In this document: positions 10,401 to 17,689 of the stretch, in pieces
Layout: each line of letters begins with the position of its first letter
Position numbering within the stretch: position 1 is the stretch's first letter
Origin: CAVQGF01 sp045807945
Lineage (GTDB): Bacteria > Acidobacteriota > Terriglobia > Terriglobales > Acidobacteriaceae
Direction: 5' to 3'
Assembly (NCBI GenBank): GCA_045807945.1
Contig: JBJMGI010000023.1
Location: 1-46,064, forward strand
Length of the DNA stretch: 46,064 nucleotides
Program-made: the position numbers and the translations under genes
The notes under the pieces: generated by a model
What the model saw: only the letters and a program-made list of their open reading frames with translations
Database searches by the model: none
What the model was told of the DNA's origin: nothing

Positions 10401-10800
10401 TGGTGTCAACCGTGATAGCGCTGCCGATCACTTCAACAACGTCGGTCTGTTCGCCAGCCACCATGCCGACGCGCAGGTTCGACGTTTTGCCGGTGACGAC
10501 TTCAACGCCTTTAATATCGGCTGTTTTGAAGCTGCCCTTCTCGACCTTTATGGAATAGAATCCCGGGGTCAATAAGGGGAAGAGGAACTGGCCTTCCTGG
10601 TTGGTCGTGTCGGCTTTATTTCCCGTCGGACCCGTGATAGTGACTTTCGCGCCCGTCACCACCGCGCCGGAAGAATCCACTACGCTGCCGGAGAGATTGC
10701 CACGTACCGACGATTCCGCCGATCCTTGGGCAAACGCCGGCAACGTAAATGCCGTGAGCAGCGTGAGGACTGCTACGGCTGCTACGATTTTCTTTGTCAT
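7447..10800 (-). CDS. TonB-dependent receptor with carboxypeptidase-regulatory domain (Oar-like)
   Basis: This 1117-residue outer-membrane protein has a signal peptide (MTKKIVAAVAVLTLLTAF..., cleavage near AFA-Q), then a CarboxypepD_reg-like Ig domain at about residues 30-115 (LSGSVVDSSGAVVTGAKVTI, NQEGQFLFPLLTPGFYSIKV), a plug domain at about 120-250 (KEVQVKTGGFGAQEGKSTGG) and a long 22-strand-type barrel ending in the aromatic RFGVRFEF. The terminal Phe is the usual barrel-assembly signal. This Oar-like architecture is strongly expanded in Acidobacteriota and is linked to import of large substrates. An AAAGGA ribosome site precedes the ATG by eight bases. The genes just upstream on the same strand encode LytTR regulators and a sensor kinase. 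The ligand is unknown. Confidence 0.95.
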   Translation of the reverse strand: MTKKIVAAVAVLTLLTAFTLPAFAQGSAESSVRGNLSGSVVDSSGAVVTGAKVTITGPTGNKADTTNQEGQFLFPLLTPGFYSIKVEKGSFKTADIKGVEVVTGKTSNLRVGMVAGEQTDVVEVIGSAITVDTTSTTVAANLTDTFYNSVPVGRGVASLFYASPGVTAGGGTGAANPSISGGTGLENNYVADGVSITDGGFGGIGVFSRVYGPLSTGINLSFVKEVQVKTGGFGAQEGKSTGGIVQIVTKSGGSAYHGSIGGYFAPEQFEAERKQPDDFGRFNLQGKTLHQSNYDLDAEASGYVPGFKNKLFFFGSFNPSFNRNFGQFAQFVAPADAFSIQKLGNVGLNNNVYSYAGKLTFKVNDNHQFESSLFGDPTRTNSAPNGSYEISNHTGDDQLQYGTRNFVVRYNGAMTPSWLVNASWTWGHNGLKDTPAAPDVYGVTDLLQRNPIPGTDVRGTFFRQGFGFFENTTGNTYGLNLDTSKSFRFLGDHSLVVGYRFDKSHYDGFAERTGPFFPIPDTNQFGDTSDVIYGNAATAALVAGGNTNASFDLRNAAGLGCTVCPFLDVPALGGLTQVYVRMNRGTYAGNDFKTTSNYHTLFAQDAWSINKFVTINAGLRWEQQQVQGVTSSYTFTDNWSPRVGIAIDPFGNRKTKIYANFGRYVEAMPLDIAIRSLSNEKDDLLLAFAPVDDGAGNVLVAPDGQIQIATDAAHFITDPAGAHGGIPIAPFISAQSTTAFAPGTRSQYLDEYVVGFEHEFGNSGVIFTARYTDRRIKRIVEDMAALSPEAGQSGLTQTYQIGNPSKTLDVFTNPQQFDFASALSGPGGTPTEDQTANGCSTPALGFYAAATDSNGNPVTNAAGNNATCIVLGPYANGANPGDAVPDGIADGFVNPVRIYKSMEFEVNKSFAKNWQLRANYRIAKLFGNYEGTFRNDNGQSDPNISSLFDFTQGDFNLLGAQFTPGVLNQDVRHLANGFVSYTFGNHYMKGLTLGTGVHFQTGIPINDLLAHPVYQNAGEIPAGGRGALGRTQNWGQVDFHADYPIRLTERTKVRLAADLFNVTDNRTQLRLDQNEQRSFAVPNADFLKPTQGNAPAVSVNPGFQRPFYARFGVRFEF

Positions 10801-11049
10801 TTTCGATTCCTTTCAGAATATGAGTCCGCGCTCTCTCCTGTCTGAGAATCACGAACTTCTAGTACGTCATCGAGAATGACCGCGAAGTGCGATATTCGGC
10901 TGCTGCTTTGCGACGAGGTGGTTACTTCGAGGGGCAGAACGCGCTTCGTTGCGCTGATTGGAATTATGGTTTTTTACACGTCGAAAGAACGCAGAAAGAC
11001 TCTCATAAGTTACTGAAGAACCACAAGATACAAGGAAAGGGGCCGCTGA

Positions 11050-11574
11050 CTAGAATGAATCGCGCAGCAGATCCATCAAGCGCGCGCGGTATCCGCGGCT
11101 CAGGCGTAGCTGGGTGCCGTCGCGCATGGAGATGTCATACTCGCCGCTAGGGAGCGGCTTCATCTCCCTTACGTGGTCAAGGTTGACGATGGTCGAGCGG
11201 TGAACACGGACGAAGCGCTCGGACTGCAGCTTCTTCTCGATGTCATTCATCGTCTCTCGGACAAGATGGTTCTCTTTCCCCGCGTGCAGGCGCACGTAAT
11301 CCTTCTCCGCTTCCACCCACTCGATCTTTTCAGGATGAAGGAAGAGCATCCGTGAGCCGGATTTGATCACCAGGCGTTGCGAAGGCGAAGTCTTCGCGCG
11401 CAGTGCGCGCAAGAGCTGCTCTTTGATCTCAGCTTCCGAGATCGTACTGCTGGCAGCTTCGGTTTCGCGCTCGTCGGACTCCGGTTCTTCCGGTTGCGGC
11501 AAGCGCATGGAGAGCTCCATAAGAAAATCTCTTGCTGCATCAGACGTACGCGAGCGCGAAGAGTTGAGTTCCAT
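11050..11574 (-). CDS. LytTR DNA-binding protein without receiver domain
   Basis: This is a 174-residue protein whose last 100 residues are a LytTR domain: RMLFLHPEKIEWVEAEKDYV, then RETMNDIEKKL, RFVRVHRSTIVNLDHV and GEYDISMRDGTQLRLSRGYR. The first 70 residues are charged and probably unstructured, with no receiver domain. The LytTR part closely resembles that of the response regulator just upstream (11620-12384), suggesting tandem duplication followed by receiver loss. LytTR domains bind direct repeats in promoters. The gene lies about 45 bases downstream of the regulator and about 250 bases upstream of the TonB receptor gene, all on the minus strand, so the receptor promoter is the obvious candidate target (inference). 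Confidence 0.9.
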   Translation of the reverse strand: MELNSSRSRTSDAARDFLMELSMRLPQPEEPESDERETEAASSTISEAEIKEQLLRALRAKTSPSQRLVIKSGSRMLFLHPEKIEWVEAEKDYVRLHAGKENHLVRETMNDIEKKLQSERFVRVHRSTIVNLDHVREMKPLPSGEYDISMRDGTQLRLSRGYRARLMDLLRDSF

Positions 11575-11619
11575 GTATCAGTTTCCTGTGACGAAATTCG
11601 TGTGACGAACTGCCAGCGG

Positions 11620-12384
11620 TTACGATTGCGCCAGGAACTGTCGTAGTTTGTCTCTGTATGTACGGCTCAAACTCAGCTCCGTTCCGTCCCGCAACGTGAC
11701 CACGTACTCGCCCTTGAACCACGGCTGTACTTCCTTGATCCGCTCTATGTTCACGATGGTTGAGCGATGTATGCGCAGAAACTTTTCCGGATCCAGCCGC
11801 GCTTCGAACGCATTCATCGTTTCACGGATCAAATACGTGTCCTTGCCGACATGCAAGCTCAGGTAGTTGCCCGCGGCTTCGGCGTAATCCACTTCGCGCG
11901 TCTTCAGGAAGACCACGCGCCCGTCCGACTTGATGACTAGCCGGTCCATTGCTTTGCGTTCAGGACTCACATCCTGCAACATCGCGAGCATACGTTGTGC
12001 AACGTCTCCCGAATTCCCACGGTGCAGGTGGTCTTTTACTCTCTGCACGGCGCGCTGGAAGCGTCGCTCATCGTAGGGCTTTAGCAGATAGTCGAGCGCG
12101 TTCTCGTCGAAAGCGCGCAGCGCGTACTTATCGTAAGCAGTAACAAAGATGACTGCAGGCATGTTCCGCGCGCCTATCGCCTCGATCACCCCGAAGCCGT
12201 CCACCTCGGGCATTTGCACATCGAGGAAGATCAGGTCGGGGCGAGCCTTTCTTATGGCCTCCACTGCTTCGGCTCCGTTGCGGCACTCGCCTGCAACTTG
12301 GAACTCCGGATCGGTGTGCAGCAGCTGCCGGACACGGTCGCGCGCCAGTGGTTCGTCGTCAACAATGAGTGTTTGAATGCTCAT
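11620..12384 (-). CDS. LytR/AlgR-family response regulator
   Basis: This is a 254-residue two-component regulator. The receiver domain occupies about residues 4-120 with the acidic pair D9/D10, phosphoacceptor D55 in LIFLDVQMPEVDG, T82 and a lysine in YLLKPYDE. A LytTR DNA-binding domain follows at about 150-250 (VVFLKTREVDYAEAAGNYL, FLRIHRSTIVNIERI). The chosen ATG at 12384 gives the normal receiver start MSIQTLIVDDEP and overlaps the stop codon of the kinase gene by four bases, which explains why the longer upstream extension is rejected. It is the cognate partner of the LytS-type kinase at 12381-13562. Confidence 0.95.
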   Translation of the reverse strand: MSIQTLIVDDEPLARDRVRQLLHTDPEFQVAGECRNGAEAVEAIRKARPDLIFLDVQMPEVDGFGVIEAIGARNMPAVIFVTAYDKYALRAFDENALDYLLKPYDERRFQRAVQRVKDHLHRGNSGDVAQRMLAMLQDVSPERKAMDRLVIKSDGRVVFLKTREVDYAEAAGNYLSLHVGKDTYLIRETMNAFEARLDPEKFLRIHRSTIVNIERIKEVQPWFKGEYVVTLRDGTELSLSRTYRDKLRQFLAQS

Positions 12385-13562
12385 GCGCTCTTGCTTTCCT
12401 CCAGTTCCTCGGGTTCTCCTTGCCAATATCGTTCCGGAATGTCGAGCGTCACCAGCACTCCGCCGCCAGGAGCATTCGATATCTCCAAGCGATGCGCATC
12501 ACCGTATAGCTGCTGCAGGCGGGCGCGTGTGTTCGCCAGACCGAGTCCGCACTTCGTTCTCCCGTTCCGGCTGCCGTTCCCGTTTGTGTGCCCATTCAAG
12601 GGCGTCGGCAGCCCCGGCCCGTTATCGCGCACCGTTATGCGAACCAAACCGGTAAGCCGCGTGCTCTCGATATCAATCGTCCCCGGCCCGGAGCTGCGCG
12701 CGATCCCATGCCGGATCGAGTTCTCGACCAGTGGCTGCAAAAGCATGTTCGGAACCATCGCATCCAGCGTCTCGGGGTCGATATCCATCGTTACCGAGAG
12801 CCTGTCTTGGAACCGCACCTGCTCAATGTGCAGATAATTCCGTATGAACTCGATCTCACTCTTCAGCGGAACCTCCTGCACGGCCACATTGTCGAGCGAG
12901 ACGCGCAGCAGGTCGCTCAATCGCGAGAGCATCTCTTGAGCCGAGTAAACGTTCTGGTGCATCAGAGCGGAGATCGCGTTGAGGGTGTTGAATAGAAAAT
13001 GCGGTTGCAACTGCAGCTTGAGCATCGCCAACTGAGTGGTGGCAAGTTGTCCCTCGAGCTGCGAGGCGCGGATCTCACGGTCGCGCACCCGTTCGTAATA
13101 CATCCAAACGTGTGCGATCGCGACCAGCGTCCCATACGTGTCGAACGCATCTTGGTTCAGCGCCCACAACGTTAAGCTCGTCCAGTAGCGAAGAGTGACG
13201 GGCATAACATCATTGGCGTTTTGCGGATGCTCAAGCAAGATCATCCATGCCGCATGCCCGGCGGTGAATGCGACCGCTGCCAGAAGATGAAGTGGCAGGT
13301 TGCGCTTCCAGGCTTCGCGGCTGATCGGGAACCGCCGCGAAAACCCGATAATGTATGGAGCCAGCAGCGCGACGTAAGAGAATGAGATGAGAACGTTGCC
13401 CAACATGGGCAGGAACCGGTAGTGATACTCAGAACTCTTGAGTGCGGAGCCGTTGTACGACGCTGTGCTGACGATCAGCGCAATGACCGTGACGATGGGG
13501 AAGCTGATGGCCCAAATGCGCCACGGTGCTCTCACAAGATTTCTTGCCAAAGTCTTGCTCAA
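12381..13562 (-). CDS. LytS/YehU-type sensor histidine kinase
   Basis: This is a 393-residue membrane histidine kinase of the His_kinase (LytS) family. Four hydrophobic segments are visible at about residues 17-35, 50-74, 91-110 and 126-156, followed by a coiled linker. The phosphoacceptor His is residue 188 in LQLQPHFLFNTLNAISALMH, and the HATPase domain shows LLQPLVENSIRHGIA (N box) and VRDNGPGLP (G1 box) with a G2-like CGLGLANTRARL. No separate sensory domain is seen, so the membrane region probably senses the signal. The start is TTG at 13562 without a strong ribosome site; a GTG nine codons in is possible. It is coupled to the regulator gene by an ATGA overlap. Confidence 0.93.
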   Translation of the reverse strand: MSKTLARNLVRAPWRIWAISFPIVTVIALIVSTASYNGSALKSSEYHYRFLPMLGNVLISFSYVALLAPYIIGFSRRFPISREAWKRNLPLHLLAAVAFTAGHAAWMILLEHPQNANDVMPVTLRYWTSLTLWALNQDAFDTYGTLVAIAHVWMYYERVRDREIRASQLEGQLATTQLAMLKLQLQPHFLFNTLNAISALMHQNVYSAQEMLSRLSDLLRVSLDNVAVQEVPLKSEIEFIRNYLHIEQVRFQDRLSVTMDIDPETLDAMVPNMLLQPLVENSIRHGIARSSGPGTIDIESTRLTGLVRITVRDNGPGLPTPLNGHTNGNGSRNGRTKCGLGLANTRARLQQLYGDAHRLEISNAPGGGVLVTLDIPERYWQGEPEELEESKSA

Positions 13563-13667
13563 TCCACGACCACAGGCGAAGTTTCGCCGCTGCTCAGTCT
13601 ATATACATCCTAGACGCGGCCAAACCTCTTTCGTCACCTATGAACCGCATCTCAGCGCAATCCCTAA

Positions 13668-14108
13668 CTAGCAGACCGGGGTGCCAAGGCCAGTCTCCAG
13701 GTAGGCCTTCAAGCTCTTACCCGCCAGCTTCGCCCAGGTCGCGCTCCAGCGTTTGAAGCAGGCGGATTGCGTCTTCCAACCCTGATGGCTGAACGCGACT
13801 TCGGTGCCGCCTTTATCGTTGCGCGATATCTGGAAGCGAACCCTCGTGCCTGAGCACTCGTCTGCCGGCGAATCGGCGTCCTGAACGCATCGCCATTCGA
13901 TCGTCTCGCCCGATTCCATCTTCTCGACCACCAGGGCGCACTGGTGCGGCACTGCCCCTAATCGCAGCCTGCCTCCTATCCACTTCTCGACCACGGAGTC
14001 TGCCGACCACCATTTGCAGACGTGATGTTGCTCGGTCAGCGCAAGGAAAGCTAGGGAGGGTTCCGCGTTTATAGTGAAGCGGTGCGCGATGTTGGTGTTG
14101 CCGGTCAT
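13668..14108 (-). CDS. SRPBCC / AHSA1-like domain protein
   Basis: This 146-residue protein fits the START/Bet v1-like SRPBCC superfamily. The start is typical (IAHRFTINAEPSLAFLALTE, then KWWSADSVVEKWIGGRLRLG), and the end has the family's SHQGWKTQSACFKRWSATWA followed by a long C-terminal helix LAGKSLKAYLETG. Such proteins bind small hydrophobic ligands in a helix-grip cavity or act as AHSA1-like cofactors; which one applies cannot be told. It is transcribed away from tlyA and has no close operon partner. Confidence 0.8.
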   Translation of the reverse strand: MTGNTNIAHRFTINAEPSLAFLALTEQHHVCKWWSADSVVEKWIGGRLRLGAVPHQCALVVEKMESGETIEWRCVQDADSPADECSGTRVRFQISRNDKGGTEVAFSHQGWKTQSACFKRWSATWAKLAGKSLKAYLETGLGTPVC

Positions 14109-14378
14109 GCCGTTCCAGAGTGCACGGCGGGTGCCATTGGCGGTCTTTTTCGAGTCGCTGGCTCAGGGCTGTGACGAACCGACTGGAATATGGGACGAGC
14201 TTCTCTCACCAGAAGTCCGATTGCACAACCCTGAAACGCCCAATTCCAGCGACCAACACGCGTCCAGGAGCTCGGTTCTATGGATTTCAATAAAGCTCCT
14301 ACCAAAATCGATGACCGAACGGATAGTGGGGACGAGCGGTTGCCAATTTGTGACCCCACTCATAAAGTTTAAGATCCT
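14109..14378. other. Intergenic region between SRPBCC gene and tlyA
   Basis: I see no convincing gene in these 270 bases. The divergent promoters of the two flanking genes should be here. The only structure I noticed is an inverted repeat AGTGGGG (14325-14331) and CCCCACT (14354-14360) with a 22-base spacer just before tlyA. Confidence 0.5.
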
Positions 14379-15116
14379 ATGAAATTGCGCCTCGACAAGC
14401 TCCTTCTCGCTCGCGGCCTCGTGCCTTCTAGGGAGCGTGCGCAGGCGTTGATCTTGGCAGGCAAGGTCCTGGTGAACGAGCAGAAGGTTGAGAAGCCCGG
14501 CACCTCCGTGTCGACGGAAGCTGGTATCCGTTTGCTCGGCGAAGATCTCCGCTACGTCAGCCGCGGCGGCTTGAAGCTCGAAAAAGCTCTCGAGCATTGG
14601 AAGATTGATGTCGCGGGGAAAACCTGCGTTGATGTCGGCGCCTCCACCGGCGGGTTTACCGACTGTCTCTTGCAGCACGGCGCTGCCCGCGTGGTTGCGA
14701 TCGACACCGGCCGCGGACAGATCGATATCAAGCTGCGCAACGACTCTCGCGTGCGCCTGCTCGAGCAGACCAACGCGCGTTACCTCACCGCCGAAGAGCT
14801 TGAGGAAACCGCCGATTTCCTCGCCATGGACGTCGCTTTTATCTCTGCTACACTCGTCCTCCCGGCAATGATTGCAGCTGCAAAACCGCGCGAGATCGTA
14901 GTCCTGGTCAAACCACAATTTGAGGTAGGTCGTGAGCGCGTGGGAGCCGGCGGTATCGTGCGCGATGAATCCGATCAGCAGGCGGCAGTGTCCAAGGTCA
15001 GGGAAGCAGTGGCCGCGCTCGGCGCCCGCGATATCGAGGTTATCGACTCCCCGATCACCGGAAGTGAAGGAAACAGGGAATTCCTTCTGCACGTGCGTTT
15101 TCACGAGAAGAGTTAA
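14379..15116 (+). CDS. tlyA: TlyA-family rRNA (cytidine-2'-O)-methyltransferase
   Basis: This is a 245-residue protein with an N-terminal S4 RNA-binding domain (about residues 1-60: LRLDKLLLARGLVPSRERAQ, AGKVLVNEQKVEKPG) and a C-terminal FtsJ/RrmJ-like SAM-dependent methyltransferase fold. The linker YVSRGGLKLEKAL and motif I (CVDVGASTGGFTDCLLQHGA) are diagnostic of TlyA, as is VLVKPQFEVGRERVGAGGIV. TlyA enzymes 2'-O-methylate cytidines in 23S rRNA, and in some lineages also 16S rRNA. The gene ends eight bases before nadK, an arrangement often seen for tlyA and nadK homologues, so the two are likely co-transcribed. Confidence 0.95.
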   Translation: MKLRLDKLLLARGLVPSRERAQALILAGKVLVNEQKVEKPGTSVSTEAGIRLLGEDLRYVSRGGLKLEKALEHWKIDVAGKTCVDVGASTGGFTDCLLQHGAARVVAIDTGRGQIDIKLRNDSRVRLLEQTNARYLTAEELEETADFLAMDVAFISATLVLPAMIAAAKPREIVVLVKPQFEVGRERVGAGGIVRDESDQQAAVSKVREAVAALGARDIEVIDSPITGSEGNREFLLHVRFHEKS

Positions 15117-15124
15117 CCAAAAAC

Positions 15125-15979
15125 ATGAAAGTCGCCATCATCTCGAAGCCGAACCATCCGGAACTCAGCAAGCTGGTTCCTCGGCTCCTCGAGTGGCTGC
15201 GGGAACATAAATACGAAGTGGTCGCCGACCCCGAAACTGCGGCATTCGCTAAAGGCGCGAAGCCAGTCTCGCGCGACCAGATTGCTGCGCAGAAGCCGGA
15301 TTTCGTCATCGTGCTTGGTGGTGATGGCACACTGCTCGCCGCTGCCCGCGCCGTCGCTCAAGCGGATATTCCTATTCTCGGCGTGAATCTCGGCTCGCTC
15401 GGATTCCTGACGGAAGTCGCCTTGGATGAACTTTTCCTCACGCTCGAATCCGTCAAGGCTGATTGCTGCGCCACCGACATACGCAGCATGCTCCACTGCG
15501 AACTCTTGCGCGGCGGGAAGTCGATCGGTAACTACGAAGCTTTGAACGACGTGGTCGCGAGCAAGAGCACCATTGCGCGTATGGCCGATTTTGATGTCTC
15601 CGTAGACAAGAAGTTCGTCTCCAACTACAAAGCCGACGGCGTCATCATCGCCACACCCACCGGTTCGACGGCCTACTCACTCGCCGCCGGTGGCCCCATC
15701 GTTCTTCCCGGCGTTGATGCGCTCGTCATCACTCCAGTTTCGCCGCACGCTCTCACCAACCGCCCGCTCGTGTTGCGCGGCGACTCCGAGATCGAGATCA
15801 TGGTGAAGAACACGCAAGAGGGCGCCTTTCTTACCGTGGACGGCCAAACCGGCGTCGAGCTCCGGGCCGGCGACCGTATCGTCTGCAGAAAATCGAAGCA
15901 TCAGGTGCGATTGTTCCGCATGACTCAGCGCACCTTCTTCGACGTCCTCCGCGCAAAGCTGAAGTGGGGAGAGCGGTAG
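15125..15979 (+). CDS. nadK: NAD+ kinase
   Basis: This is a 284-residue cytoplasmic enzyme that phosphorylates NAD+ to NADP+. It has the family's GGDGT loop at residues 65-69 with the catalytic Asp67, then GVNLGSLGFLTEV, the NE-like segment NYEALNDVVASKS, the diphosphate-binding GVIIATPTGSTAYSLAAGGP, and the C-terminal LTVDGQTGVEL. Length is normal. It starts eight bases after tlyA. A 14-base palindrome follows the stop codon immediately. Confidence 0.97.
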   Translation: MKVAIISKPNHPELSKLVPRLLEWLREHKYEVVADPETAAFAKGAKPVSRDQIAAQKPDFVIVLGGDGTLLAAARAVAQADIPILGVNLGSLGFLTEVALDELFLTLESVKADCCATDIRSMLHCELLRGGKSIGNYEALNDVVASKSTIARMADFDVSVDKKFVSNYKADGVIIATPTGSTAYSLAAGGPIVLPGVDALVITPVSPHALTNRPLVLRGDSEIEIMVKNTQEGAFLTVDGQTGVELRAGDRIVCRKSKHQVRLFRMTQRTFFDVLRAKLKWGER

Positions 15980-15993
15980 ACACGAATTCGTGT
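15980..15993. promoter_or_regulatory. Perfect 14-base palindrome ACACGAATTCGTGT
   Basis: A perfect inverted repeat begins right after the nadK stop codon and ends 14 bases before the amidohydrolase ATG. It has no T-run, so an operator is more likely than a terminator. No cognate regulator can be assigned. Confidence 0.4.
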
Positions 15994-16007
15994 AAGCTAG
16001 CTCGCCC

Positions 16008-17675
16008 ATGTTCAAGCGACTCCTCTTTCTTCTCGCAATTGCCGGTTCTGCACTCGCCCAATCCCGGCCCGCCGCGGACCTCATTGTCACGAACGCAAAG
16101 ATTTGGACGGTCGATCAAGCGCATCCTAGCGCTCAAGCCGTAGCCGTGCTGGGCGACCGCATCGTCGCGGTCGGCTCAAACAGTGAAGTCGATCTCTGGC
16201 GTGGTCCACGGGCTCAAGTCATCGACGCGCACGGCCGCTTGCTTCTGCCCGGCTTTAACGATGCGCACGTGCACTTCATCTCGGGGGGTGCGGCGCTTGA
16301 GCAGATCGACCTGAAGAGCACAACCACTAAACAGGAATTCATCAAGAAAGTTGCCGAGTACGTCGCGCGCACTCCCAAAGGCGAATGGCTGCTGGGCGGC
16401 AACTGGGACGATCAGCAACTCACGCCCGTCGAGCTTCCTACCAAGGATTGGATTGACGCGGTCTCTCCCGCCACTCCCGTTTTCCTATATCGGTACGACG
16501 GTCACATGTCGCTGGCGAACTCGCTGGCGCTGAAGCTCGCAGGGATCACGCGCGAAAGCAAAGACCCACCCGGCGGAGTGATCGTCCGCGACTCGAACGG
16601 CGAACCGACAGGACTGCTGAAGGACGCGGCCCAGGATTCCGTTTACAACCACGTGGTTCCACCGATGACCCACGACCAGCGCCTTCGCGCCGCCCGCAAC
16701 GCGCTCCAGCATGCCGCTTCACTTGGAGTGACATCGGTACAAGACATGAACCCTGCCGACGCCGATATCGCCGTCTACTCCGAGCTGGCGGAAAAAGGCG
16801 AACTCACTACCCGCATCTATGTCGCGCCGCTGGAAACGGAAGTGCAGGATTGGGCAAAGCTCGGCCTGCGTCACTCCTTCGGCTCGCCTTATCTCCGGGT
16901 GGGCGCTCTCAAGGGATATGCCGATGGTTCACTTGGCTCATCCACGGCTGCCATGTTCGCGCCTTTTGCAGACGATTCACACAACAGCGGGCTGCTGTCC
17001 GACGAGATGCAACCGCTCGAGGGCATGCGCGCACGTCTTACTAAGGCAGATGCTGCCGGACTGCAGATCTGCATTCACGCCATCGGCGACCGCGGCATCT
17101 CGATGACGCTCGATCTGTTTCAAGATGTCGTAAAAGCCAACGGTGCCCGCGACCGCCGCTTCCGCATCGAGCATTCACAGCACATGGCCGCGAAAGACTT
17201 TGATCGTTATGCCAAGCTCGGCGTTATCGCTTCCATGCAGCCGTACCACGCCATCGATGATGGACGCTGGGCGGAAAAGCGGCTTGGCCCCGAGCGCATA
17301 AAGAGAACATACGCATTTCGCACTTTCCTGGATCATGGGGTGCATCTTGCCTTCGGCACCGACTGGACCGTCGCGCCGCTAGATCCGATGCAAGGTCTTT
17401 ATGCCGCGGTGACTCGCGCCACGCTCGATGGCAAAAATCCCAACGGCTGGTTACCTGAGCAGAAGCTGACGATTCAAGAAGCCATCGCCGCCTACACCAG
17501 CGGCTCTGCCTATGCCGAGTTTCAGGAAAAGGAAAAGGGAACCATCAGCGCAGGAAAGCTCGCGGACATGGTTCTGCTCGACCGCGACATCCTCACCATT
17601 CCTGCGAATGAGACAAAAAATGCGAAGGTGAGGCTGACCGTTGTCGGAGGGAAAGTCGTTTATCGGGCACAGTGA
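16008..17675 (+). CDS. Secreted YtcJ-like amidohydrolase
   Basis: This is a 555-residue metal-dependent hydrolase with a signal peptide (MFKRLLFLLAIAGSALAQ). It matches the YtcJ/LAF3-like amidohydrolase family: N-terminal composite-sheet start ADLIVTNAKIWTVDQAHP, metal motif GFNDAHVHF (H87, H89), QICIHAIGDRG, RIEHSQHM, and FGTDWTVAP near the end, closing with GKLADMVLLDRDI. Family members hydrolyse amide, ester or formyl bonds in small molecules; the substrate is not predictable here. The export signal puts it in the periplasm or outside. It is followed convergently by lysA with only 14 bases between. Confidence 0.93.
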   Translation: MFKRLLFLLAIAGSALAQSRPAADLIVTNAKIWTVDQAHPSAQAVAVLGDRIVAVGSNSEVDLWRGPRAQVIDAHGRLLLPGFNDAHVHFISGGAALEQIDLKSTTTKQEFIKKVAEYVARTPKGEWLLGGNWDDQQLTPVELPTKDWIDAVSPATPVFLYRYDGHMSLANSLALKLAGITRESKDPPGGVIVRDSNGEPTGLLKDAAQDSVYNHVVPPMTHDQRLRAARNALQHAASLGVTSVQDMNPADADIAVYSELAEKGELTTRIYVAPLETEVQDWAKLGLRHSFGSPYLRVGALKGYADGSLGSSTAAMFAPFADDSHNSGLLSDEMQPLEGMRARLTKADAAGLQICIHAIGDRGISMTLDLFQDVVKANGARDRRFRIEHSQHMAAKDFDRYAKLGVIASMQPYHAIDDGRWAEKRLGPERIKRTYAFRTFLDHGVHLAFGTDWTVAPLDPMQGLYAAVTRATLDGKNPNGWLPEQKLTIQEAIAAYTSGSAYAEFQEKEKGTISAGKLADMVLLDRDILTIPANETKNAKVRLTVVGGKVVYRAQ

Positions 17676-17689
17676 AGCGCTGCCCGAAG

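Noticed and set aside
14109..14378. Open frames on both strands in the gap before tlyA
   Set aside because: Both have low-complexity or unrecognisable translations and no ribosome site.
14163..15104. Open frame of 313 codons antisense to tlyA
   Set aside because: No protein motif; the plus strand encodes TlyA with both domains.
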